Positions 28,234 through 36,932 of a stretch of DNA of 64,000 nucleotides are shown piece by piece. The notes below the pieces were generated by a model. It saw only the letters and a program-made list of their open reading frames with translations. It made no database searches and was not told where the DNA came from. Where the stretch lies: the NCBI RefSeq assembly GCF_029910095.1, contig NZ_CP094526.1, positions 6,076,001 to 6,140,000 of the forward strand, written 5' to 3'. The translations under genes and the position numbers were made by a program. Source of the DNA: Bradyrhizobium sp. ISRA464. GTDB lineage: Bacteria; Pseudomonadota; Alphaproteobacteria; Rhizobiales; Xanthobacteraceae. Position 1 is the stretch's first letter. Every line of letters starts with the position of its first letter.

Positions 28234-28854
28234 ATGCGCATTCTGATCGTTGATGACCATCCCATCGTCGCGTCGGGTTGCCGCACCGTGTTCGCCGACG
28301 ATCCCGATGTCGTGCTGCTGGAAGCGCCGGACGCCGAGAGCGGCGAGCGTGCCTTTGTCGCCGAAAAGCCGGATATCTGCGTGATCGACATCAACCTGCC
28401 GACGGTCTCGGGTTTCGAGCTGGCGCGCCGCATCCTGGCGCGCGAGGCGGGAGCCCGCATCATCATGTTCAGCATGAACGATGATCCGGTGTTTGCCGCC
28501 CGCGCCATCGATATCGGCGCCAAGGGCTACGTCTCCAAGACCGGCGATCCCAATGATCTCCTGGAAGCCGTGCGCGAGGTCGGCAATGGCGGCGTCTATC
28601 TGCCGCCCGCGATCGCGCGCAGCGTCGCCTTCGCGCGGCCGGCCTTCGCGCAGAACCCGCTGTCGAAGCTGACATCGCGCGAGATGGAAATCCTGCGCCT
28701 GCTCTCCTCGGGCAAGAGCCTGTCGGAGATCGCCTGGCTGGTTCATTCCTCGTACAAGACGGTCGCCAACACGTCATCGATCATGCGCCAAAAGCTCGGC
28801 GTGCGCACCTCGGCGGAGCTGGTGCGATTGGCGATCGAAAGCGGCGTCGCCTGA
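28234..28854 (+). CDS. NarL/FixJ-type response regulator
   Basis: A 206-residue two-domain regulator. The receiver domain has the acidic pair DD at residues 7-8 (IVDDHP) and phosphoacceptor D52 (CVIDINLPT). The C-terminal LuxR-type helix-turn-helix includes LTSREMEILRLLSSGKSLSE and MRQKLGVRTSAELV. Only 24 bases separate its stop from fghA, so it is probably co-transcribed with or directly regulates the formaldehyde route. Likely partner of the adjacent divergent kinase; FlhR-like role inferred. Confidence 0.88.
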   Translation: MRILIVDDHPIVASGCRTVFADDPDVVLLEAPDAESGERAFVAEKPDICVIDINLPTVSGFELARRILAREAGARIIMFSMNDDPVFAARAIDIGAKGYVSKTGDPNDLLEAVREVGNGGVYLPPAIARSVAFARPAFAQNPLSKLTSREMEILRLLSSGKSLSEIAWLVHSSYKTVANTSSIMRQKLGVRTSAELVRLAIESGVA

Positions 28855-28878
28855 CGTTACGCTCCGCCGTCAAGGAAC

Positions 28879-29724
28879 ATGACAATGCAGATGGTTTCCC
28901 AGAACAAATCCCATGGCGGCGTCCAGGGCGTGTATCGGCATCCGAGCCGCGAGACCAAGACCGACATGACCTTCTCGGTCTTCGTCCCAGCCCATTCGGC
29001 AGGCGCCAAGCTGCCGGTCGTCACCTATCTGTCGGGACTAACCTGCACCCACGCCAACGTCACGGAGAAGGGCGAGTTCCGGCAGGCATGCGCCGAGCTC
29101 GGCCTGATCTTCGTCGCGCCCGACACCAGCCCGCGCGGCGAAGGCGTGCCCGGCGATCCCGCCAATTCATATGATTTCGGGCTTGGGGCGGGCTTCTATG
29201 TCGATGCAACGGAAGCGCCGTTTGCCCGCAATTATCGCATGTGGAGCTATGTCACCGAGGAGTTGCCGAAGCTGATCGCCGAGCAATTCCCTGTCGATAC
29301 GCCACGGCAATCGATCCTCGGCCACTCCATGGGCGGTCACGGGGCATTGACCGTGGCGCTGCGCCACCCCGAGCGCTATCGCGCGGCGAGCGCGTTTGCG
29401 CCGATCGTGGCGCCCTCGCAGGTGCCATGGGGCAACAAGGCGCTCGGTGGCTATCTCGGCAGCAACAAGGCTGCGTGGCGGAAGCACGACGCCGTCGCGC
29501 TGATCGAGGACGGCGCCCGCTTCTCCGACCTGCTCGTCGACTATGGCGATGCCGACCAGTTCCTCACCGAGCAGCTGCGCCCCGAACTGCTGAAGACTGC
29601 ATGCGAGAAGGCCAACATTCCCCTCACCCTGCGGCGCCAGCCGGGCTACGACCACAGCTACTACTTCATTTCAACGTTCATGGCGGATCACCTGCGCTGG
29701 CATGCGGCCCGACTGAAGGCTTGA
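28879..29724 (+). CDS. fghA: S-formylglutathione hydrolase
   Basis: A 281-residue esterase D family alpha/beta hydrolase releasing formate and glutathione from S-formylglutathione in the cytoplasm. Seen: LSGLTCTHANVTEKGEF near residue 51, nucleophile S150 in GHSMGGHG, and the catalytic Asp/His in DYGDADQFL and YDHSYYFISTF. An AAGGA site precedes the ATG. It completes the gfa-flhA formaldehyde path encoded at 16.5-18.3 kb and follows the FlhR-like regulator directly. Confidence 0.94.
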   Translation: MTMQMVSQNKSHGGVQGVYRHPSRETKTDMTFSVFVPAHSAGAKLPVVTYLSGLTCTHANVTEKGEFRQACAELGLIFVAPDTSPRGEGVPGDPANSYDFGLGAGFYVDATEAPFARNYRMWSYVTEELPKLIAEQFPVDTPRQSILGHSMGGHGALTVALRHPERYRAASAFAPIVAPSQVPWGNKALGGYLGSNKAAWRKHDAVALIEDGARFSDLLVDYGDADQFLTEQLRPELLKTACEKANIPLTLRRQPGYDHSYYFISTFMADHLRWHAARLKA

Positions 29725-29738
29725 ACTTTCGCTAAACT

Positions 29739-30251
29739 CTAGCGCGACTGCGGCGCGCCGTAATTCGGCGCGAGCAGGCGGTTGCGCACGAGATAGTCGG
29801 TGGCGCGCTGCCAGGACTCGTCGGTGTTGCCGCGCATGTCGACGCTGGCAGCCGCAAGCAGCTTCCCGCTATGGACGTCGCGCAGATAGAGATTGATGTT
29901 GAGGATGAGATTTGAGACCTTCTGTACCACGCCGGTGATCGCGAGATCGGCGCCGAGTTTGTCAGCCAATGTCACTTCGCATCCGCCGCAGGCCTGGAGA
30001 TGGCGGCCGTGCGCCGCAGCATTAACCGGTGCAATATCGACAACCCGGAACTTGCCGGACTCGGCCAGCTCCTTGCGCACCTGATCGCCGACCCGGCCGA
30101 GCCGGGCCTGCTCATCGGCCCGCGGCCCGCTCACTTCGCCCTGCAGACTGGTATCGATCATTTCGAAATCGAACACCGCGAGCTTGGGCGGTTCGGCATG
30201 TGCCGCCGACATCACCAGCGTTGCAACGATGACAATGAACGTCGATCTCAC
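29739..30251 (-). CDS. Exported DUF3280-like protein
   Basis: A secreted protein of about 170 residues beginning with VRSTFIVIVATLVMSAAHA and continuing LAVFDFEMIDTSLQGE. It has a cysteine pair CGGC in LQACGGCEVTLADKLGADL. This looks like the DUF3280 family that I associate with methanol-oxidation neighbourhoods. The GTG start at 30251 is chosen to put the signal peptide first; a TTG at 30305 is an alternative, and neither has a strong ribosome site. It converges with fghA. The molecular role is unknown. Confidence 0.65.
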   Translation of the reverse strand: MRSTFIVIVATLVMSAAHAEPPKLAVFDFEMIDTSLQGEVSGPRADEQARLGRVGDQVRKELAESGKFRVVDIAPVNAAAHGRHLQACGGCEVTLADKLGADLAITGVVQKVSNLILNINLYLRDVHSGKLLAAASVDMRGNTDESWQRATDYLVRNRLLAPNYGAPQSR

Positions 30252-30404
30252 GATTGTGAACCAGCCAAATTTGTAATCTCGCAACGCCAAAAGGCGGGGT
30301 TGCAAGCTAGGACAATTCGGTCATCTTGCAAGCCAAGGCATGATCCGGAAGAGTGCAAGCCGGTCTTCATGCTCCGACAACGAGAAGACGTGACGGGAGG
30401 AATT

Positions 30405-31586
30405 ATGTTCCGATGGCTGATCGCCGCGCTCGCGCTCGGCCTGGCGACAAGCCAGGCGCTGGCGGCGGATCCGGTCGAGATCCATATCGGCTATCTCGGC
30501 CATGCCGGCGTCAAGGAAACGCTGTCGCTGGCCGAGCAACCCGCCGACAATAACGGCATCGCCGGCGCGCAGCTTGCGATCGACGACAACAATACGACAG
30601 GCAAATTCCTCAACCAGCACTTCGCCCTCGATGTGGTGCGCGTCAAGGACGGTGACGACATCGCCAAGGCGGCAACCGATCTCGCCGGACGCGACGATTA
30701 TATCATCACCGACCTGCCTGCCGATGCGCTGCTCAAGGTCGCTGACGCCCTGCGCGATCGCGGCACGCTGCTCTTGAATGCGGGTGCAACCGACGATCGG
30801 CTGCGCGAGCAGGACTGCCGCGCCAACGTCGTCCATGTCGCGCCGACGCGCTCGATGCTCGCGGATGCGCTTGGCCAATATCTGGTGTGGAAGCAGTGGA
30901 AGCGCTGGCTGCTGGTGGTCGGCTCGCATGAGCCGGACAAGCTCTACGCCGACGCGCTGCGCCGCGCCGCCACGCGCTTCGGCGCCAAGATCGTCCAGGA
31001 GCGGACCTTCGAGGACACCGGCGGCGCGCGCCGCACGGACAGCGGCGTGACGCTGATCCAGCGCCAGATGCCGGTGTTCACGCAGCAGGCACCGGCCTAT
31101 GATGTCCTCGTCGCGGCCGACGAGAGCGAAGTGTTCGCCGGCTATCTGCCCTATAGGACCTGGGACCCGCGGCCCGTGGCCGGTTCGGCCGGCCTGGTGC
31201 CGACCAGCTGGGACGCCGCACATGACCAATGGGGCGCCGTCCAGATTCAAAACCGCTTCATGAAGTTGAACATGCGGCACATGACTGCGCTCGACATGCA
31301 GGCCTGGACCGCGGCCCGCATGATCGGAGAGGCAACGGCCCGCACCAATTCCGGTGACCCGAAGAAGGTCATCGCCTTCCTGAAGGGGCCGAACTTCTCG
31401 GTCGCTGCCTTCAAGGGCACGCGGCTGACCCTACGGGACTGGAATCTGCAGCTCCGGCAGCCGATCCTGCTGGCCGACGGACGCATGGTCGTCTCGGTGT
31501 CGCCGCAGGAGGGTTTCCTGCACCAGTTCTCCGAACTCGACACGCTCGGTGTTGACCGGCCGGAGACGAAGTGCAAGCTGCAGTGA
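30405..31586 (+). CDS. Periplasmic binding protein of the PQQ/lanthanide-associated (lut-like) ABC system
   Basis: A 393-residue secreted protein with signal peptide WLIAALALGLATSQALA and a type I branched-chain-like binding fold (EIHIGYLGHAGVKETLSLAE). ATG is preceded by GGGAGG. It matches the binding-protein family named for PQQ-dependent alcohol dehydrogenase systems. First gene of a tight five-gene run (binding protein, propeller, ATPase, permease, exported protein). In Methylorubrum the same set occurs in the lut lanthanide-uptake cluster, so a lanthanide-related role is inferred. Confidence 0.8.
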   Translation: MFRWLIAALALGLATSQALAADPVEIHIGYLGHAGVKETLSLAEQPADNNGIAGAQLAIDDNNTTGKFLNQHFALDVVRVKDGDDIAKAATDLAGRDDYIITDLPADALLKVADALRDRGTLLLNAGATDDRLREQDCRANVVHVAPTRSMLADALGQYLVWKQWKRWLLVVGSHEPDKLYADALRRAATRFGAKIVQERTFEDTGGARRTDSGVTLIQRQMPVFTQQAPAYDVLVAADESEVFAGYLPYRTWDPRPVAGSAGLVPTSWDAAHDQWGAVQIQNRFMKLNMRHMTALDMQAWTAARMIGEATARTNSGDPKKVIAFLKGPNFSVAAFKGTRLTLRDWNLQLRQPILLADGRMVVSVSPQEGFLHQFSELDTLGVDRPETKCKLQ

Positions 31587-31600
31587 AGGAGATTTAACGC

Positions 31601-32572
31601 ATGTGGCGCCGCTGTCTGTTCACCGGGATGCTCGCCTGGCTCGTCGCCGCCGCACCGGCGTCCGCATTCGTCGCCTACGTCTCCAACGAGAAGGGCAACA
31701 CGGTCACGGTGATCGACACCGACAACTGGACCGTCACCAACACGATCAAGGTCGGCCAGCGGCCGCGCGGCATCGAGTTCTCGCACGACGGCAAGTTCGT
31801 GTGGGTCGCGGTGGGAGACGACGACACGATCCAGGTGATCGATACCAAGACCCGGCAGATCGTCGACACCCTTCCCTCCGGTCCCGACCCCGAACTGTTC
31901 ACCCAGGATGCCTCCGGCAAGATCATGTATGTCGCCAACGAGAACGACAACACGGTCACGGTGATCGATCTCGAGAAACGTGCCCGGCTCGGCGACATCC
32001 AGGTCGGCGTCGAACCCGAAGGCATGGCCGTCAGTCCCGACGGCAAGATCCTGATCAACACGTCCGAAACCACCAGCATGGCGCATTTCATCGACACGAC
32101 GACGCGCCAGGTGGTGGCCAACGTGCTGGTCGACTCGCGACCGCGCTTCGCCGTCTTCAAGCAGGACGGTTCCGAACTGTGGGTCTCCTCCGAGATCGGC
32201 GGCACGGTGTCGATCATCGATCCCGCCAAGCACGAGGTGACCGGCAAGATCACCTTCGCCATTCCTGGCCTGCGCAGCGAGGCGATCCAGCCTGTCGGCA
32301 TCGGCATGACCAAGGACGGCAAGACCGCGTTTGTCGCGCTCGGCCCGGCCAACCGCGTCGCGGTGGTCGACGCCACCACGCACAAGGTGCTCAAATATCT
32401 GCTGGTCGGCCAGCGGGTTTGGCACATGGACTTCACCCCGGACGAAAAGTACCTGATGGTCACTAACGGCGTCTCGAACGACGTCTCGGTGATCGATGTC
32501 GCCTCGCAGAAGGTGATCAAGACCATCCAGGTCGGCGAGTTGCCCTGGGGAGTGACGATCGGGAAGCCATGA
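31601..32572 (+). CDS. PQQ-associated YVTN beta-propeller protein
   Basis: A 323-residue exported protein with a signal peptide and about seven repeats of the YVTN type, for example AYVSNEKGNTVTVIDTDNW, MYVANENDNTVTVIDLEKR and MVTNGVSNDVSVIDVASQK. This is the periplasmic propeller found beside PQQ-dependent alcohol dehydrogenase ABC genes. Its stop overlaps the start of the ATPase gene by 4 bases (ATGA), so it is translationally coupled. It may scaffold the dehydrogenase or handle metal; this is not known. Confidence 0.83.
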   Translation: MWRRCLFTGMLAWLVAAAPASAFVAYVSNEKGNTVTVIDTDNWTVTNTIKVGQRPRGIEFSHDGKFVWVAVGDDDTIQVIDTKTRQIVDTLPSGPDPELFTQDASGKIMYVANENDNTVTVIDLEKRARLGDIQVGVEPEGMAVSPDGKILINTSETTSMAHFIDTTTRQVVANVLVDSRPRFAVFKQDGSELWVSSEIGGTVSIIDPAKHEVTGKITFAIPGLRSEAIQPVGIGMTKDGKTAFVALGPANRVAVVDATTHKVLKYLLVGQRVWHMDFTPDEKYLMVTNGVSNDVSVIDVASQKVIKTIQVGELPWGVTIGKP

Positions 32573-33390
32573 CAGCAACGGACGCGCACATCGCAAGTCA
32601 GCCTTTGCCGGACCCGGCTCCCGGACCCGGCGCAGCGGTGCAACCCGCGCTGTCGATCGACAATATCAGCCACAGCTATGGTTCGCGCCGCGCCCTGATC
32701 GACGTCAACTTCACCGTGGCGCCGGCCAGCTTCACGGCCCTGCTCGGGCTCAACGGGGCGGGAAAGAGCACGCTGTTCTCGCTGGTGACGCGACTGTTCG
32801 GCATCCAGAGTGGCCGGATCAGCATCTTTGGCCACGACATCAGCCGGGCGCCTGGCGAAGCGCTGCGGCTGCTGGGCGTGGTGTTCCAGCCGCGAACGCT
32901 CGACCTCGACCTCTCGCTGACGCAGAACCTGCTCTATCACGCCGCGCTCCACGGCATTTCGCGGCGCGAGGCGCGCCTGCGCAGCGCCGAGGTGCTGGGC
33001 CGCATCGGTCTCGCCGATCGCGCCGGCAGCAAGGTGCGCAACCTCTCCGGTGGCCAGATGCGGCGGCTCGAGATCGCCCGCGCGCTGCTGCACCGGCCAC
33101 GGCTGCTGCTGCTCGACGAGGCGACCGTCGGGCTCGACGTCAAGGCGCGCGCCGACATTCTGGATCATGTCCGGCAGCTCGTCACCGAGCAGGGCATCGG
33201 CGTGCTGTGGGCGACGCATCTGTTCGACGAGATCATGCCGAGCGACGATCTGGTCGTGCTGCATCAGGGCAAGATGCTGGCGCACGGCCAGGTGTCGCGC
33301 GTGATCGCCGATGCCGGGGCCCAGGACGTCAACACCGCGTTCATGCGCCTGACCGGCACGCAGACGCTTACCGGGAGGCCGCCATCATGA
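32569..33390 (+). CDS. ABC transporter ATP-binding protein (lut-like)
   Basis: A 273-residue ATPase with Walker A GLNGAGKST, signature LSGGQMRRLEIARAL, Walker B LLLLDEATVGLD and a switch histidine in WATHLFDEI. It energises the ABC-2-type permease encoded next, whose ATG overlaps its stop. The subfamily resembles exporters in fold, but its association with a periplasmic binding protein and propeller is a hallmark of the PQQ alcohol-dehydrogenase system and the lut operon. Confidence 0.9.
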   Translation: MTATDAHIASQPLPDPAPGPGAAVQPALSIDNISHSYGSRRALIDVNFTVAPASFTALLGLNGAGKSTLFSLVTRLFGIQSGRISIFGHDISRAPGEALRLLGVVFQPRTLDLDLSLTQNLLYHAALHGISRREARLRSAEVLGRIGLADRAGSKVRNLSGGQMRRLEIARALLHRPRLLLLDEATVGLDVKARADILDHVRQLVTEQGIGVLWATHLFDEIMPSDDLVVLHQGKMLAHGQVSRVIADAGAQDVNTAFMRLTGTQTLTGRPPS

Positions 33391-34235
33391 GCAGTACGAC
33401 GGTTACACCCGCGCGAAGCGGCTTCTCGCTGTCGGAGTACATCGTCTGCCTCAACGGCATCGTGTGGCGCGAGGCGCTGCGCTTCCTGCATCAGCGCGAG
33501 CGCTTCGTCTCGGCGCTGGTCCGGCCGCTGGTGTGGCTGTTCATCTTCGCCGCCGGCTTCCGCCAGGTGCTCGGCATCTCGATCATCCCGCCCTACGAGA
33601 CCTACATCCTCTACGAGGTCTATATCGCGCCCGGCCTGATGGCGATGATACAGCTCTTCAACGGCATGCAATCCTCGCTGTCGATGGTCTATGACCGCGA
33701 GATGGGCAACATGCGGACACTGCTCGTGAGCCCACTGCCGCGCGGCTACCTCTTGTTCTGCAAGCTGCTGGCCGGCACGGCCGTTTCCCTGCTCCAGGTC
33801 TACACGTTCCTGCTGATCGCGTGGTTCTGGGACATCGCGCCGCCGACGATCGGCTATTTCACGGAGCTTCCGGCGCTGGTGCTGTCCGGTCTGATGCTCG
33901 GCGCGCTGGGCATGCTGATCTCGTCCGTCATCAAGCAGCTCGAGAATTTCGCCGGTGTGATGAACTTTGTGATCTTCCCGATGTTCTTTGCATCATCGGC
34001 CCTCTACCCGCTCTGGCGCGTGCAGGAAGGCAGCCCGATGCTGTATTACGTTTGCCAGTGCAATCCCTTCACCCATGCGGTGGAGCTGATACGGTTTGCA
34101 TTGTACGGCAAGATGAACTGGATCTCGCTCGCAGTGGTTGGAGGCTGCACCGTGGTCTTCATGATCGGCGCCATCGTTGCATACGATCCATCGCGCGGCC
34201 TGGTGCGCCGCGGGCCTGGCGGAGGCGAGGCATGA
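33387..34235 (+). CDS. ABC-2-type permease (lut-like)
   Basis: A 282-residue membrane protein with about six helices, including FVSALVRPLVWLFIFAAGFR and LVLSGLMLGALGMLISSVIK, and an ABC-2 signature region near NFVIFPMFFASSALYPLWR. Start chosen at the ATG that overlaps the ATPase stop in ATGA. Its own stop overlaps the next gene in the same way. It partners with the ATPase at 32.6 kb in the putative lanthanide/PQQ-associated transporter. Confidence 0.88.
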   Translation: MSSTTVTPARSGFSLSEYIVCLNGIVWREALRFLHQRERFVSALVRPLVWLFIFAAGFRQVLGISIIPPYETYILYEVYIAPGLMAMIQLFNGMQSSLSMVYDREMGNMRTLLVSPLPRGYLLFCKLLAGTAVSLLQVYTFLLIAWFWDIAPPTIGYFTELPALVLSGLMLGALGMLISSVIKQLENFAGVMNFVIFPMFFASSALYPLWRVQEGSPMLYYVCQCNPFTHAVELIRFALYGKMNWISLAVVGGCTVVFMIGAIVAYDPSRGLVRRGPGGGEA

Positions 34236-34876
34236 GATGGCACATCGAAATATGGCGGATCACAATCTGGCGGATCGCGCTCGGCGCGCTGTTCACCGTC
34301 ACGTTGTGGAACCAGGCGGCGCTGGCCGTGGACCCGCGCTATCCGGACTGGCCGTGCGCCCAGGCCAAGGTGCCTGAAATCTCGGTCGCCGCCGTCTGGG
34401 CCGGGCCGCCGCTCGATGACGCGGAAAGCAAATGGAAGGACGATCCGAAAGTCAGCGCACTGGTGGCGAAGCTTTCGGCGCGCCGTGTCCCGCTCGATGA
34501 GGCGGAGAAGGAGATCACCAGTTTCCTGTCGGCTTCGGCGGTAGACAAAGCCAATGCCGGAAAGCTGCTGTTTGCCGGCCTGTTCGATACGCTCAATGCG
34601 CAGCGCGCATCCGTCATGAACGGACTGGAGCGCGTCATGCGCAAGCAGCGCCAGGCGGCGGAGAAGATCCGCACCGATACGCTTGCGCTGCAGGCGCTGC
34701 AGGACGCCACGCCGCCGGACGAGGCCAAGGTCGGTGAGCTCGGCAATCAGCTGACCTGGGAGACGCGGATCTTCGAAGATCGCCGGCACGTGGTGAAATA
34801 TGTCTGCGAGGTGCCGACCACCATCGATCAGCGCCTTTTTGCGCTCAGCCGCGCGATCCAGCAGGAACTGGACTGA
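34232..34876 (+). CDS. Exported helical protein of the lut-like operon
   Basis: A 214-residue protein with an N-terminal membrane/signal segment (IALGALFTVTLWNQAALA) and a mature part with two cysteines (WPCAQAK and VKYVCEVPT) flanking charged helices. No known domain recognised. It is the last gene of the operon and starts within the permease stop. Conserved position suggests it belongs to the transport system, like the small exported proteins of the lut cluster; function unknown. Confidence 0.72.
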   Translation: MRWHIEIWRITIWRIALGALFTVTLWNQAALAVDPRYPDWPCAQAKVPEISVAAVWAGPPLDDAESKWKDDPKVSALVAKLSARRVPLDEAEKEITSFLSASAVDKANAGKLLFAGLFDTLNAQRASVMNGLERVMRKQRQAAEKIRTDTLALQALQDATPPDEAKVGELGNQLTWETRIFEDRRHVVKYVCEVPTTIDQRLFALSRAIQQELD

Positions 34877-34988
34877 CGCCTGCGGCGAGACACCTCGGAT
34901 ATCCTGAGCAAACGTCCACGACAAAGTGCGGAACCAACCCGTCCACCTCTCCGTTGTCTGCAACTATCTCTGAAATTGGGAGACATCG

Positions 34989-35288
34989 ATGAGAGCAGCT
35001 AAGATCGCCCTGACCAGCCTTGCGGCCGCAAGCCTGGTCATGTCAGCGGCTTTGGCCCAGCAATCCATGTCGGGAATGATCACCAAGATTGACCGATTGG
35101 CCGGAACTATCACCATCCAGCAGACGCAGTCCGGCACGGTCGGCGCGGCCGCCGGCGCGGCCCAGGAATACAAGGTGCCAAAGGGACAGACACTCGAACC
35201 CTTCCACGCCGGCGACAAGGTCTCCTTCTCAACCACCGAGAACAACGGCACCAAGACGATCGACAAGCTCGAGAAACAGAAACCGTAG
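34989..35288 (+). CDS. Small exported DUF1344/CusF-like protein
   Basis: A 99-residue protein with signal peptide (ALTSLAAASLVMSAALA). The short beta-rich body includes MSGMITKIDRLAGTITI and EYKVPKGQTLEPFHAGDKV, like OB-fold periplasmic proteins of the DUF1344 or CusF type. No His/Met cluster typical of copper binding is evident. It follows the lut-like operon by about 110 bases and converges with the CXXCW gene. Role unknown; metal handling is a guess from context. Confidence 0.68.
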   Translation: MRAAKIALTSLAAASLVMSAALAQQSMSGMITKIDRLAGTITIQQTQSGTVGAAAGAAQEYKVPKGQTLEPFHAGDKVSFSTTENNGTKTIDKLEKQKP

Positions 35289-35320
35289 CCCCTCACGGAC
35301 GGACGCGCGAACCGCAGGGG

Positions 35321-35890
35321 TCATTTCTCTTCGCCGCTCCGCGGTTCGGGCTCAGCGGGTGCAAGCGGCAGGAGGGCTCGCTCCCAACCGTCGGTTCCAT
35401 CCGGATACCACGCGACGTTGCGATAGCCGTAGGACAGCACGCGCTTGGCGGCGTTCCAGGACATCCAGCAATTCTCCTGGCAGTAGATCACGAGCAACGT
35501 CGCGGTGTTGCCGCCGGAGGCATGGACCAGCCCGCGCTTCAGATAATCCTCCGTCGATGCGGCAAGCATGCCGTAGCCGGTATCGGGCAGCCAGATGCTG
35601 CCGGGGATATCGAGGCGCGGCTTGTCACGCCATACCGTGCCGGCAGGCAGGTTGGCCGGCTTTGGCGCGCGCGGCAGCACGTCGATGAAGGCGCCGGACT
35701 TCTCGCGCCAGACGGCCTCCGCTTCCTCCGTGGTGAGCACGCGTGCCCCTGCCAGCCGCGCAGGCACCGGCGCGCGGTAATCCTCAGTGCGATAGCCCGC
35801 GGGTTCAGCAGGCGCCGGGATGTCCTGCGCGAAAGCAGGCGCCGCCGCGACGAGCATCGCGGCAAGGACGGCTGCAGACAATCCGATCAT
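35321..35890 (-). CDS. PQQ-associated CXXCW-type rhodanese-like protein
   Basis: A 189-residue exported protein with signal peptide MIGLSAAVLAAMLVAAAPAF and a rhodanese-like fold. The motif VIYCQENCWMSWNAAKR places C137, C141 and W142 together, with three residues between the cysteines. This fits the family described as PQQ-dependent catabolism-associated CXXCW proteins. Its start overlaps the stop of the upstream binding-protein gene (ATGA), so the pair is one operon. Likely thiol chemistry in the periplasm alongside the quinoprotein system. Confidence 0.8.
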   Translation of the reverse strand: MIGLSAAVLAAMLVAAAPAFAQDIPAPAEPAGYRTEDYRAPVPARLAGARVLTTEEAEAVWREKSGAFIDVLPRAPKPANLPAGTVWRDKPRLDIPGSIWLPDTGYGMLAASTEDYLKRGLVHASGGNTATLLVIYCQENCWMSWNAAKRVLSYGYRNVAWYPDGTDGWERALLPLAPAEPEPRSGEEK

Positions 35891-36768
35891 GGCGCCTTGT
35901 TCACGGTCTCCGGGCCGATGAGTTGGTCATTTTCGTCGAGGAGCGGCACGCCGTAGTCGAGCAGGATCTTGTTGATCGCCGGCTGGTTCTCCTTGATCAG
36001 GCGATTGAGCTGCCGCTTCCAGTTCTGGTCGGCCGCCCGTACCCCCATCCCGATGCGATAGACGAGCTTCGGTCCCGTGGTCTCCTTGACCAGCGGCGTG
36101 ACATGCAGCGGCGGGTTGGTCTTCTTGGCATAGAAGCCTGCCATCGGCCCCCACAGGATGCCGGCGTCTATCTCACCTTTGGCGAGATCGTTCATCATGT
36201 CCTGCACAGATGAATCAAAGCGCGTGTCGATCATCAGCGGGTAAGGCTTCGCATTCCCCATCAGACCGGCGATGGCCATATTGGTCGCGGGCGGCGTACC
36301 CGCAATGATGCCGATATGCTTGCCCTTCAGCCGCTCATCTTCCAGCGTTGCGACGTCATCGAGCCCGCCGCCCGGCTTGGTGACCAGGGCGTAAGCCGTG
36401 CGGTAATAGGGATTGGTTCCCTGCGCGAGGTCGTCGCCCTGCGGGAATCCCATGATCACATCGCAACGATGCGATCCGAGCGTCACCCGCACGAAGCCTG
36501 TCGCCTGCGGAAAATACATGTAGTCGAGCTTCTTCTGCAGCTTCTCCGCGAACAGCTCGCCGATCTTGTTCTCGAACCCCTCGCCCTTGTCGTTCGAGAA
36601 CGGCAGGTTGCGCGGATCGGCGCAGATGCGCAGGACCTTGGGATCGACGAGTTCGATGGAGAGTTCGCCCTGCTCGTTGACCTGGGCGCGCGCCATGTCC
36701 CGTCCGACGAGGCAGGCGATAACGCCGGCAAGCGCGAACAATACGGGACGACATCCGACAATTCTCAT
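35887..36768 (-). CDS. MoxJ-like quinoprotein-associated periplasmic binding protein
   Basis: A 293-residue protein with signal peptide (VLFALAGVIACLVG) and a type II periplasmic binding fold: LRICADPRNLPFSNDKGEGF, YFPQATGFVRVTLG, and HIGIIAGTPPATN. It belongs to the MoxJ/XoxJ-like group linked to PQQ dehydrogenases, which lack ABC partners and probably help dehydrogenase maturation or metal loading. ATG at 36768 follows GGAGACC. Upstream partner of the CXXCW gene. A second member of the family is encoded at 46.6 kb. Confidence 0.83.
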   Translation of the reverse strand: MRIVGCRPVLFALAGVIACLVGRDMARAQVNEQGELSIELVDPKVLRICADPRNLPFSNDKGEGFENKIGELFAEKLQKKLDYMYFPQATGFVRVTLGSHRCDVIMGFPQGDDLAQGTNPYYRTAYALVTKPGGGLDDVATLEDERLKGKHIGIIAGTPPATNMAIAGLMGNAKPYPLMIDTRFDSSVQDMMNDLAKGEIDAGILWGPMAGFYAKKTNPPLHVTPLVKETTGPKLVYRIGMGVRAADQNWKRQLNRLIKENQPAINKILLDYGVPLLDENDQLIGPETVNKAP

Positions 36769-36932
36769 CACATGGTCTCCTCTCGATCGGATGGGTCGCC
36801 ATCCATAGATTGCCCCGCGCACCGTGGCATGCAACAGGAATAATCTTCGCGACGGCGCCGCGTTGCTTGCTGCAATGCAAACCGGGAGCTCAAGCGATCG
36901 ACCGCGCGCTCCGGCGAAACTAAGGCGGGAAC

